Assembly (NCBI GenBank): GCA_947568835.1
Contig: OX387605.1
Coordinates: 1,240,001 to 1,304,000, forward strand
Source of the DNA: Protonemura montana
Taxonomy: Eukaryota; Arthropoda; Insecta; Plecoptera; Nemouridae
Reading direction: 5' to 3'
Length of the DNA stretch: 64,000 nt
Part shown: piece by piece, positions 1 to 9,344 of the stretch
How positions within the stretch are numbered: position 1 is the first letter of the stretch
Layout: each line of letters opens with the position of its first letter
Notes under the pieces: generated by a model
What the model saw: only the letters and a program-made list of their open reading frames with translations
Databases searched by the model: none
Told to the model about the DNA's origin: nothing
Translations under genes and position numbers: made by a program

Positions 1-279
1 TTTGTATGAATCTCATTCTAGGATACGTTTATAAATAGATCAGGTGATAGAGAATAGAATGATTATTTAGTATTAAAAGTGGACGTCGTTCATCTTTCAA
101 CGCGATGGATTGTGGTCTTCTGTGATCTCTCTTGAGAAGTCTGTGTGAATGCTAGAATATTACCACGGTGAAAAGAATGACACTTGTCCTGGCTTGGCCA
201 TCCTGCAATGGTTTCCTGGGTCAAAACCATCGAAACCCATGAATATTTACCTGACCTTTCCACCGCAGATGTTCAAAAG
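1..279. other. Window start, no gene recognised
   Basis: AT-rich sequence. I looked for the upstream CACTIN exon and found none. Confidence 0.5.
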
Positions 280-660
280 TTACTTGGGATTTTAGCAACG
301 TTTTTACCCAATTTTCTGGGACATTTTCAGGATGAAAATATGTTTCTTTTGTGTGATTTTTCCTCGATTAAAACTAAGCATTGGACAGCTGCCGGCTTAC
401 AATGTCGAAACACTCGGGAGAGAGCTTAAAGCTAATAATTAAAAGCAACCAACAACATTTATACTAAGATTGTTACTTATATAAATTTACTATTAGCTAT
501 TACTATATTCTAAATAACATTATATCATATTTATATATTTAGTACTTCATATTATTATTATTGCTATTATTATTGTAAAATTAGAAGTTCATGTTAAGTT
601 TGTAAGTTCTTAGCACTATTATTCAGCTACCAGAGGCGGTCTGCTCCCAAGTAAAAAAAA
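280..660 (+). pseudogene. Diverged copy of the 21470-21790 relic
   Basis: The frame ending at TAA near 436 matches the 21661 relic with small indels. An adjacent frame reads DVQKLLGILATFLPNF, faintly like the region after the active site in Ty3/Gypsy reverse transcriptases; I give that little weight. Confidence 0.35.
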
Positions 661-737
661 AGACGAAAAGAAAAGCAGGTTCTGGTATTTCTCATCATCA
701 CAGTCAAAGAAATAGCACCACGAGGATGAACCAAGCT

Positions 738-1492
738 CGATGGACAGGTACGGGACGGGAAGCTAACGTCCCTGAGTAACGATTTTTTTTGCCGGGCAGG
801 TACGGGACGGGAAGCTTACGTCCCTGAGTAACGATTGTATTTGCTGGCCAGGTACGGGACGGAAAGCTAACGTCCCTGTGTAACGATTGTATTTGCTGGA
901 CAGGGAAGCTAATGTCCCTGTGTAACGATTGTATTTGCTGGCCAGGTACGGGACGGAAAGCTAACGTCCCTGTGTAACGATTGTATTTGCTGGACAGGGA
1001 AGCTAATGTCCCTGTGTAACGATTGTATTTGCTGGCCAGGTACGGGACGGAAAGCTAACGTCCCTGTGTAACGATTGTATTTGCTGGACAGGGAAGCTAA
1101 CGTCCCTGTGTAACGATTGTATTTGCTGGCCAGGTACGGGACGGAAAGCTAACGTCCCTGTGTAACGATTGTATTTGCTGGACAGGGAAGCTAATGTCCC
1201 TGTGTAACGATTGTATTTGCTGGCCAGGTACGGGACGGAAAGCTAACGTCCCTGTGTAACGATTGTATTTGCTGGACAGGGAAGCTAATGTCCCTGTGTA
1301 ACGATTGTATTTGCTGGCCAGGTACGGGACGGAAAGCTAACGTCCCTGTGTAACGATTGTATTTGCTGGACAGGGAAGCTAATGTCCCTGTGTAACGATT
1401 GTATTTGCTGGCCAGGTACGGGACGGAAAGCTAACGTCCCTGTGTAACGATTGTATTTGCTGGCCAGGTACGGGACGGGAAGCTTACTTGTA
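738..1492 (+). repeat. 94-bp higher-order minisatellite abutting the CACTIN splice acceptor
   Basis: Alternating 52-bp and 42-bp monomers share GCTAACGTCCCTGTGTAACG and TTGTATTTGCTGG and form a 94-bp dimer repeated about seven times. The end of each long-form junction, TTTGCTGGCCAG|GTACGG, resembles the real acceptor TTTGCTCGGCAG at 1493-1504. Confidence 0.93.
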
Positions 1493-1504
1493 TTTGCTCG
1501 GCAG

Positions 1505-1799
1505 GTTTACAAAGAGCTGGAGCGCGGGAAGAACCTCGGGTACTGGCACGACATAACGGTGATCGTGCAAGATGAGTTGCACAAGCTGCGCAAGCTGGAG
1601 CGACGCTCTGCGTACGAGGCGGCAGTGGGACGTCGTGAGGGGATCCACCAGGCGGTGGCGAAGGACGTTGCGTCGATATTTCGCGGCAAGACGGCCGGGC
1701 AGCTCGAGACGCTGCAGGCGAAGATCGAGGGGAAGATCGTGGCGAAGGCGGAGGGCGTCGACATCGGCTACTGGGAGTCCCTTCTGTCGCAGCTCAAAG
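1505..1799 (+). CDS. CACTIN: CACTIN exon (mid domain), phase 0 to 1
   Basis: It encodes VYKELERGKNLGYWHDI through GYWESLLSQLK. The acceptor TTTGCTCGGCAG comes directly after a tandem array whose units end in the very similar TTTGCTGGCCAG. The donor is AAAG|GTACGG. Confidence 0.92.
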
Positions 1800-4700
1800 G
1801 TACGGCGACGATATTCCCTCGTCGAGTGTGGAAAATTAGATACTTTGTTGGTTGCGTTTGGCTGCGATGTGTGTTGATAATAACTAAGTAGAAGCTGGAA
1901 ACTTTTGATGTGTTATATTTGTCTTCAATCGCTAGCGTTGAAGCTGCAAAGTCCCCGCCATTGAAGATTCTACCGAGATGTTACTTCATACAGAGAAGTC
2001 AGTTTCGTAAACTTCGTTGATGTTGATCGTGCTCAGTCATTTTGGTATTCCAAAGTTCAACAGTTCATTTGAAATCTGTATTTAAATTGCAAACGCTTGC
2101 AATGCGTTGCTTTTGAGACGGCAGTAGTGTTCATAGTAATAAAATCAACAGTTCATATTTTTATAAGAAATGGATCATTTGAATTTGAAAAGCACACCCC
2201 ATGTCATGGGAGCTACGCCAAAAAAAAAAAATCAACTTAACCTACAAACCATGCTACTTGTGATTTATTCTGCACTTTCACTTTGTGATCAGCGCACATG
2301 GCTCGAGCTCGGCTGCGGGACCGCCATCAGGAGAACCTGTTGCACAAGCTGCAGCTGCTGAAGGCCCAGCAGGGCGTTGAAGAGCCAGGGGCGGAGCCAG
2401 GGACGGAGCCAGGAGCAGAAGACGAGGTCAAGGCGGAGCCAGGGACAGAGGAGGCGTCCACTTCGGCTGAAGTCAAAGCAGACGAAGATGAGGACGAAGA
2501 GAAGGTATTAACGTCAACTTCTTTTATTCTTCCTGAATACAACCGGCAGTGATGACTTATAAATTGCATTTAACAGAGTCTAATCGCTCGGCCCCGATTC
2601 TCTACGCGTTTGGCTCATTTCCACATCGTGCATTCTAAACGCTTTGTAAACCTCTTAAAAAATGCTGGGATTCTTGTTCTTATCTGCGGCCTGAAAACAT
2701 CGTTCAAGTGCAAATATGTGATTTATGTGTTTTTATTTTTGTCACATTCATTTTAGATGATAATATACTCGCTCTTTATGGCGAGTGATGAGTTTTTGAA
2801 AAAGTAAAACATTATCTTGCAAGCATAGAAGTTTGTCAAAGATTAAAAACTATAGTTAAACTATTCCTCTATGCAGTTATATACATTTACATGTCCCTAT
2901 TTAAAAACTATAGTTAAACTATTCCTCTATGCAGTTATATACATTTACATGTCCCTATTTAAAAACTATAGTTAAACTATTCCTCTATGCAGTATATACA
3001 TTTACATGTCCCTATTTAAAAACTATAGTTAAACTATTCCTCTATGCAGTTATATACATTTACATGTCCTTATTTAAAAACTATAGTTAAACTATTCCTC
3101 TATGCAGTATATACATTTACATGTCCCTATTTAAAAACTATAGTTAAACTATTCCTCTATGCAGTTATATACATTTACATGTCCCTATTTAAAAACTATA
3201 GTTAAACTATTCCTCTATGCAGTTATATACATTTACATGTCCCTATTTAAAAACAATGCAAGATTAGAAAGTCTATTTAGAAAGACAAAAAATATTTACA
3301 ACTGGGTTTTAGTTGTTCTTCATTCAGCATTCAAAACCCAGTTTAAATAGTTTTTGCCAAAAATATTCCTTCTCTTCCTGAGCAAGTTTAGAGTTGGTTC
3401 GTGACTCAGTTTCAATTAGAACCGATGACTGGACAGGTCTCACCATCGTCCCAGTGACCGGCATGTGGCTTTATCATTGCCTAATTCTTATCTTGTTTTA
3501 TTATTAAACACGTAAATAATAATAATAATTTATTGTTGGTTTTTGTCCCTAGGGATATATAGACAGTCATGTTGTTCACATATCTAACACAAATGTCGTT
3601 GATGTCCCGCAGCCCGCGTTGGGAACAGCGTCGTCCGACTCAGAGAGCGAAGGTTCGACCGGCGGTGACGCGACCGAGACGTTGATTACGTCGAGTCTTG
3701 CCGAGTTCGAGGCCGGCAACTACGAGCCGACTCTCCTCACCGCAGCACAACTCGAGCCCGGCACTCTGGTCGTCTCCGTTGACGACGATCTCAAGCGTCT
3801 TGCGTTCGCACGACTACGATTCACGGGTCCAGGCGTCAACGCTGAGGTAAGTCTCTTTGATATTCAAACATTTTTAATTTCCTGCTCGGTTCCTGACCAT
3901 TTGGTTTGTATGGTTGCAATGCATGGCTGGAACCTGACTAATTCCTCTTTGTTAATGCTGCCACTTTGATGGCTTGTCCAGAGTTTTTACTGCGGTGAAG
4001 AAGGACATTGCAAATGTTTGCAATTTAAATAAGATTTCATCCTAATACAGCAACGAATCCAACGTCAAATTGGAGTTATTCGAGTTTGACAGGTTGTGAC
4101 GTGATATAGCGTCACTAGAATCAGAGTGACTGTGAGTATTCACAGCCTCATGGTTCTACTCCTTGGAGATCCGTCATTCTCATCAAATACACTAAAATCA
4201 TCTCAAAAAACCAGTGTCCAGATAGCTCAATGGTTCAGAGCAACACCCGTGACAGGTGGAGATCGGGGTTTGAGTCCCCGTTTGGGCATCAATTTTTGAG
4301 ACGGTTATTGTGTTGTTAATAGTAAAATACCCCACGCATTGCAAGCGTTTGCAATTTAAATAAGATTTCATCCTAATGAGGCAGCTCAATAACTTATGTA
4401 TTTTGTATTTTCTGAATTAAAATCCTGAATAATATCTCATTATCTTTGTCCAGGCTGCGATGGGCTCAGAGGAGCAGTCGCTGATGCGCGAGGCACGTAA
4501 GGGCATGGCAGGCGACGAAGCTGAGTTCTCCGTGGAAACGACCGTAGACTCGCAAGTCTATCTGTGGTCGGACAAATATCGACCACGAAAACCTCGCTAC
4601 TTCAATCGGTAAGTCAACCTCATGTCATTTATCAGCTGAATTCAGGTTAGGTTTGGACGAAAGGAGAGATTTTAGTGATCTTAAAACAGGAGACAGAAAG

Positions 4701-7302
4701 GAGTTAAGTAACTAGAGATGAATTACTCTTTTTAGTCAATGTGCAAAAATCTACGAAAGAATATATACTTTAAGAAAAACTATTTGAACTGGGTTCTGAA
4801 TGCTGAATAAAGGGCTACTAAATTTCCCGACGTTTCGTAACATATACTAGTTACTTCTTCAGAGGTTTGAGCAGTCCTGACAATTTTCCGATAGCTTGGT
4901 AATTGTTATAATTTTATGTGGTTCTTTTGTTATCGGAAAATTGTCAGGACTGCTCTTACCCTTGATAAAGTAACAGGTACAAGTTACGAAACGTTGGGAA
5001 ATTTAGTTGTTCTTCACTTAGCATTGAAAACCCAGTTGAAATAGTTTTTGTTAAAACAAGTGCTAAGTTTACATCAAGTAGACATGAGTCTAAAAACAAT
5101 CATAATATGTACTTTGCTCGTACATATTATGCCTAAACCCACGAGTACTGAACGAGTTATTATTGATGTTGCCGTTTTATTTCAGTGTCCACACGGGCTT
5201 TGAGTGGAACAAGTACAACCAGACGCATTATGACATGGACAATCCTCCCCCGAAGATCGTCCAGGGCTACAAATTCAACATCTTCTACCCAGACTTAATC
5301 GACAAGCACGCAACGCCAGAGTACTTCCTGGTAAGTTGACAAACTGGGCAATTATAAAGTAAACTATCATTTAATTTCAAATTTTAATCTTGGCAGTTTC
5401 TTTGTGGCTGAAAACAGCAAGCAAAGGATGGAAATAAAAGGGTAAAAATGTGCATCGAAATTGTAATGCGAACCTTGGAAATATCGGGATCAGCGCTGGT
5501 TTTTCAGTTGCACTTTAAGTAAATAACGGGCTGTTAAGAAACAAAGAAACCTCTGTTTGATTGTTGCCAGACAAATGACAAATTAGCAGTCTGTTAGGAT
5601 TTAACAGACCAGTGAAAAACTGGCACTTAAGCCTCATTCCAATTTTTTTTTTTTTTTTTTTTTGACATCTATTTATTTATTCTCGGTGTCAATACATAGC
5701 GTGTACATAAAATATAAAAATAATTGCTGTAAATGATTCCTGTTTGGGAGAAGAGAGACCTGTAGCAGTGCAAGCCACATGAGTATGACAGCAGGGAAAT
5801 GCAAGTTAAGATATTCTGAACATCACGACGATGATCTACATTTTTGTTTATGGAAACAACATCCTGTCACTGCATTGAACTTTTGTAGAAACTTTATGGT
5901 GTAAGCTCTTTTTGGAAAGATTTTTGTCGTAAAAAGAACTTTGTCGAAAGTTTTGGCAGGACATGTAATTTGCTACAGTAATAATTAGTAAAGACCCAGT
6001 AGGCACTGAGTACAGCTGATATTTTATTATTATCAACACTATAACCGTCTCATAAATTGATGCCCAAACGCGGACTCGAACCCCGATCTCCACCTTTCGC
6101 GGGTGTTGCTCTGAACCATTGAGCTATCTGGACACTGGCTTTTTGAGACGATTTTAGTGTATTTGATGAGAATGACGGATCTCCAAGGAGTAGAACCAAG
6201 AGGCTGTGAATACTCACAGTCACTCTGATTCTCATCAAATACACTAGAATCGTATCAAAAAGCCAGTGTCCAGATAGCTCAATGGTTCAGAGCAACAACC
6301 GCGACAGGTGGAGATCGGGGTTCGAGTCTGCGTTTGGGCATCAATTTTTGAGACGGTTATAGTGTTGATAATAATAAAATACCCCGCGCATTGCAAGCGT
6401 TTGCAATTCAAATAAGATTTCATCCTAAAACAGGTGATATTTACAACAGTTTCTCAGGTGGTTTTCAAGTTTTAGGTTATGTCATACTCAAACATGCAGT
6501 TTACATTTTGATAATCCACCTGCCGTGTTGTAAGCTGTCAACTTTGCAAAGTATGAATCTGTGCAACAAAAATTCTACCTAAATAACACGATTGTAAAAG
6601 AAAAGAGCATCAGTCTCACCCTGACGATGGCAGGCGATCTCTGCAGAAAAAATTCTTTCTACAAGAACTTACACCAAGCTTAACATCGACTTTTGGCTCT
6701 GAAAATCTTGCACAAATAATGGCATGGAATGTTCTTGGCTTCCATTGATTTCCTTTCACTGCGGAGTAACTTATCTTTGCACCACACATTTAAGTGGCAC
6801 TAGAGCTTTGAAACTTCAGTGTCCCAACTTTTACCAAGAAGTTTCATCAGTTCAAACTAGGCTGAGTAAGTGGTCAGGGTTTTTTTTTCAATTTTTCGAG
6901 CTAGGACATACAAAGGTACTAATTTGTCAGTAAATGTCCATGAATTTCCTATTAAGCTATTGTGTCAGCGCACAGCAGGCAAAAATCTTGCATATTTTAT
7001 TATGCATCTGGGCTTGCTAGAGTGGAACATGCTGGGAAGATTTACTTTCACTGCAGTCTCTCCAGCTGCAAAGTATTCCCCTCGAAATAAACTGACATTT
7101 TGTCACTTTTTAGACTGCTTGCGACGACAACCGGGACTTTGCCAACCTACGGTTCCACGCTGGCCCACCTTACGAGGACATCGCGTTCAAGATTGTCAAC
7201 CGAGAGTGGGAATACTCCTACAAACGAGGCTTCCGTTGCCAGTTCCACAACAACATCTTCCAACTGTGGTTCCACTTCAAACGATATCGTTACCGTAGAT
7301 AG
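1505..7302 (+). CDS. CACTIN: Cactin, C-terminal part (6 exons, 5' end outside window)
   Basis: Cactin is a conserved nuclear protein that acts with the spliceosome and was first found as a partner of Cactus/IkB. Coding exons are 1505-1799, 2293-2504, 3613-3846, 4454-4608, 5186-5330 and 7114-7302, and every junction is in phase. The first two exons give the end of the mid domain (motifs YWHDITVIVQDEL, GYWESLLSQL, then AHMARARLRDRHQE). The last three give the C-terminal domain (WSDKYRPRKPRYFNR, HTGFEWNKYNQTHYD, FKIVNREWEYSYKRGFRCQF) ending in the family terminus RYRYRR. An acidic Glu/Pro-rich linker lies between them. N-terminal exons are not visible in bases 1-1500. A polyadenylation signal AATAAA is at 7436-7441. 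The identification rests on recalled family sequence and is very secure. Confidence 0.95.
2293..2504 (+). CDS. CACTIN: CACTIN exon (mid-domain end and acidic linker)
   Basis: It starts with the conserved AHMARARLRDRHQE and then runs into a low-complexity Glu/Pro/Ala stretch and an acidic DEDEDEEK tail. The acceptor is GATCAG and the donor GAAG|GTATTA. The linker varies widely in this family. Confidence 0.9.
2845..3254 (+). repeat. 58-bp minisatellite, about 7 copies, in a CACTIN intron
   Basis: The unit reads AAAAACTATAGTTAAACTAT followed by TCCTCTATGCAGTTATATAC and an AT-rich tail, with two units lacking two bases. Each holds the near-palindrome ACTATAGTT. Confidence 0.93.
3613..3846 (+). 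CDS. CACTIN: CACTIN exon (linker region)
   Basis: It encodes a Ser/Glu-rich stretch followed by YEPTLLTAAQLEPGTLV, matching the cactin pattern of a Y-P-x-L-L stretch followed by LEP. The donor GAG|GTAAGT is strong; the acceptor CCCGCAG has a weak pyrimidine tract. Confidence 0.85.
4017..4378 (+). mobile_element. tRNA-derived element
   Basis: Inside lies a tRNA-like head (TAGCTCAATGGTTCAGAGCA, box B GGTTTGAGTCCC), then ATCAATTTTTGAGACGG and the 3' part GCATTGCAAGCGTTTGCAAT. The end motif TTTAAATAAGATTTCATCCT occurs at both outer edges. Confidence 0.8.
4454..4608 (+). CDS. CACTIN: CACTIN exon (C-terminal domain start)
   Basis: It encodes the stretch leading to VYLWSDKYRPRKPRYFNR, a hallmark of the cactin C-terminal domain. 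The acceptor is TTTGTCCAG and the donor CG|GTAAGT splits an Arg codon. Confidence 0.93.
4775..5105. mobile_element. Palindromic element with hammerhead-like core, copy a
   Basis: Its arms are inverted copies: ACTATTTGAACTGGG at the left, and CCCAGTTGAAATAG at the right. It ends with CTAAGTTTACATCAAGTAGA. On the minus strand, 4826-4866 contains CUGAAGA, a GUAAC/GUUAC stem, GAAA and CGUC|GGG. The layout recalls Penelope-like retroelements, whose terminal repeats carry hammerheads; no protein is present. Confidence 0.75.
4826..4866 (-). ncRNA. Hammerhead-ribozyme-like motif
   Basis: Minus strand order: short stem I side, CUGAAGA (fits CUGANGA), one extra A, stem II GUAAC/GUUAC with an 8-nt loop, GAAA, then ACGU and C before GGG, the expected cleavage point between 4829 and 4828. 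An extra A after the CUGANGA box is known in a viroid hammerhead. Stem I is only 3 bp and stem III is a bare ACGU palindrome, so activity might need a dimer. Confidence 0.5.
5186..5330 (+). CDS. CACTIN: CACTIN exon (C-terminal domain)
   Basis: It encodes VHTGFEWNKYNQTHYD through FNIFYPDLIDKHATPEYFL, nearly invariant in animals. The acceptor is TTTATTTCAG and the donor CTG|GTAAGT. Confidence 0.95.
5331..6019. other. CACTIN intron without other features
   Basis: It contains a poly-T run (about 5645-5665) and no other recognisable element. Confidence 0.5.
6020..6428. mobile_element. tRNA-derived element, head-to-head dimer
   Basis: A minus-strand head unit (about 6050-6140) and a plus-strand one (about 6258-6345) face each other across a shared spacer with CTCACAGTCACTCTGATTCT, giving a long palindrome. 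Confidence 0.82.
6430..7113. other. CACTIN last intron, unique sequence
   Basis: I see no repeats or coding signal. Confidence 0.5.
7114..7302 (+). CDS. CACTIN: CACTIN terminal exon
   Basis: It encodes TACDDNRDFANLRFHAGPP through RYRYRR and the stop TAG at 7300-7302. The acceptor is CACTTTTTAG. A polyadenylation signal follows about 135 bp downstream. Confidence 0.95.
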   Translation, partial: TACDDNRDFANLRFHAGPPYEDIAFKIVNREWEYSYKRGFRCQFHNNIFQLWFHFKRYRYRR

Positions 7303-7435
7303 ATTATCTATGTACTTACAACTACTATTCTATTTACCAGCCAGCCCCACATTGGATTTTGGCTAGGGACATATGTTTAAGTAAGCTTGTAAAATTAATG
7401 GATTTGGGTTGAGTTAGGCTTAGGATACATTTAAA

Positions 7436-7476
7436 AATAAACCGTTTTATTAATCTGTCGATGTATTCATTTTATT
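7436..7476. terminator. Facing polyadenylation signals of CACTIN and ATOX1
   Basis: AATAAA on + is at 7436-7441. AATAAA on - is at 7446-7451 and 7471-7476. The two transcripts probably overlap by a few tens of bases. Confidence 0.6.
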
Positions 7477-7695
7477 CGTCAAAAATTGACATAATTTCTA
7501 TAGAATTCAAACTGATGTTATGCCTAGGGCTACAAAACTTTGTTTAAGCTGCCATAATCATTAGGTTTAAACACACAATTTGCCTTTATAAGCAATGTTT
7601 AAGCTTTGGAATGAAGCAATTGATCCAAAGGTAATTTTTCTTTCATCATGCCTGATGGGAATGCTCCAGAAAGGAAGGTTGTGATTAAATTGTGG

Positions 7696-7926
7696 CTACA
7701 CGTCTTTGCTGCCAACATAGGTCGTATTTTTTCCCGTCTTCTTGAGAGCTTCTAGAAGTTGATCAGATGTGAGACCAACTGCAGTTACTTTCACCGTCTG
7801 ATCTTTCAGGGAGATCTCAACTAATTCTACTCCCTTGTCTTTCATCTTGGCAAGCACCTTCTCAACAGCATTCGAGCAGCCTCCACATGTCATCGCCACC
7901 TTGAATTCGTGCACTTGCTTCGTCAT
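7696..7926 (-). CDS. ATOX1: ATOX1-type copper chaperone
   Basis: This small cytosolic metallochaperone carries Cu(I) to the P-type ATPases of the secretory pathway. The 76-residue product is one heavy-metal-associated domain with the copper site MTCGGC near residues 12-17 and a conserved LKKTGK motif near the C-terminus, which in the family gates the copper loop. I chose MTKQVHEF as the start because it fits the family's 68-75 residue length; an upstream in-frame Met would add 23 residues of unlike sequence. The coding region is uninterrupted. AATAAA on this strand is at 7471-7476 and 7446-7451, so its 3' end interlocks with that of CACTIN. Confidence 0.93.
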   Translation of the reverse strand: MTKQVHEFKVAMTCGGCSNAVEKVLAKMKDKGVELVEISLKDQTVKVTAVGLTSDQLLEALKKTGKNTTYVGSKDV

Positions 7927-8604
7927 GGTGAAAATAAACACGTGATTGACTGCGTGCTTTAAGTTTTCTACAACACACCTAAATTCTTCTAGCACACTGC
8001 CAAAGATACGGTATTTCCTCGATCCTCGTCGGCCGCCAAAAATTTTATGAATACACCCAAACTAGGCAAACAGCTGGCAATACAGCCGCATGAAGCTTGC
8101 GCTCTGAGGTGATCACCGGTTCAAGAGGATTTCTTGTTTTTGTTACATAGGTGAGAAAACAAGTATATCTTATGTGTAGAAATAAATATAAAAAATTTTA
8201 AAAATTAACTTTCGCATAAATTCAATAGGTTAATAAATGAGAGCAGTGTTTTTTAAGTGCATATTAATTGAGCGGGAAAGGTGCTTGAATCTCCAGCGCT
8301 GCCACACACACCAGCCAAATTCGACAACTTTTCAATACATATTAAATAGTCTACTGCCTCCTTTCAGTTAAAAATAGGTTGAATTTTATTATGTTTACAG
8401 AAGGTAATTTTGGCGTAGGTATTTTTCCAATGAACTTCACAATTTCGAGTATTTTAATCTTATGTATATTTTGCCAAGTTGGTAGTGCAGGCTTTTGTTT
8501 CGTCTCTTCGTTCGCGCCATTGGCAATTTATTCCAGAACGTTGTGGCTGTTCGCAGCGTGTACGTATATTGCGATTGGATATTTGTCTCAAACAAGAAAC
8601 TACC
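7927..8604. promoter_or_regulatory. Shared divergent promoter of ATOX1 and CKS1
   Basis: The start codons of the copper chaperone (-) and the CDK subunit (+) are about 680 bp apart, so their promoters must lie here. An E2F-type motif GCGGGAAA is at 8272-8279. Closer to CKS1, TTCGCGCC at 8511-8518 is followed directly by ATTGG (inverted CCAAT box, NF-Y) at 8519-8523, about 85 bp before the ATG. E2F plus CCAAT is typical of cell-cycle gene promoters. Motif calls are by eye and no transcription start is known. Confidence 0.5.
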
Positions 8605-8663
8605 ATGTCAGAGAAGGGTATTTACTATTCGGACAAATACACCGATGATAAGTACGAATACAG
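8605..8663 (+). CDS. CKS1: CKS1 exon 1
   Basis: It encodes [19 protein letters not shown] plus two bases of Arg20. The donor is CAG|GTAATA. Confidence 0.95.
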
Positions 8664-9344
8664 GTAATAAAATCACATTAAAGATGTATTATGTGTGTTT
8701 GGTATAATTCTTCTTTATCCTGATGTTGACTGCCGGTATTTTGCAGGCATGTTGTGTTGCCAAAAGAAATGCAGAAGCTTGTCCCTAAAAACAAGTTGAT
8801 GACAGAAGATGAGTGGCGAGGAATGGGAGTGCAGCAAAGTCATGGGTGGGTCCACTACATGACACACTCACCTGGTAATTAACTTTTTAACATCTCTTAC
8901 TGATGGTTTTACTAGCATGCTGTCATGATGGCAGGAATATTCCTCTTGTTGGTTAGATAAAATGCTCTTGCTCAAGGAGATAACCTAATCCTTTTTCTAT
9001 TGAGAAATATTACTTACCAAATGCTGAAAAACAGGAGAAGTTATTGTCAAGCTGATGCTGTGTTCATCAGAGAAGTGGTATACCTACCTACTTACTTCCT
9101 ATCTATTTGTTTGATATTATATTCCATGCAACAAGTTTCTTCTCTATTAAAGTAAAACCCTTGGTGGTATGAAGTAATTACTTACACTCCGTCCTTGTCA
9201 GATCATTTCCGTTTCAAAATTGTGCATATTGTTCTTTCAAAACTAATTTTTAGAAACTGCAAATGAATGCCCACTTTGTTTTTGTTCTTAGAACCCCACA
9301 TCTTGCTCTTCAAGAGAGAGCTTGAGCAGCCAATCAAGAAGTAA
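8605..9344 (+). CDS. CKS1: Cyclin-dependent kinase regulatory subunit CKS1 (3 exons)
   Basis: Cks proteins bind CDK-cyclin complexes and use an anion pocket to dock phosphorylated substrates; they also assist SCF-Skp2. Exons 8605-8663, 8747-8874 and 9292-9344 are in phase and give 79 residues, the same length as human CKS1B. The phosphate-pocket residues are all present (Lys11, Arg20, Ser51, Trp54, Arg71), as is the beta-hinge HxPEPH (residues 60-65). The start [12 protein letters not shown] matches the family start. A possible AATAAA lies near 9992. The gene is complete and looks functional. Confidence 0.96.
8747..8874 (+). CDS. CKS1: CKS1 exon 2
   Basis: It encodes [14 protein letters not shown] through [12 protein letters not shown], including pocket residues Ser51 and Trp54. 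The acceptor is ATTTTGCAG and the donor CCTG|GTAATT. Confidence 0.95.
9292..9344 (+). CDS. CKS1: CKS1 exon 3
   Basis: It encodes [17 protein letters not shown] and stop TAA. It completes the HxPEPH hinge and carries Arg71. The acceptor is TTGTTCTTAG. Confidence 0.94.

Noticed and set aside
184..429. Upstream CACTIN exon in the frame with LSTADVQKLLG
   Set aside because: It resembles only faintly the cactin segment before exon 1505 and has no donor at the needed position.
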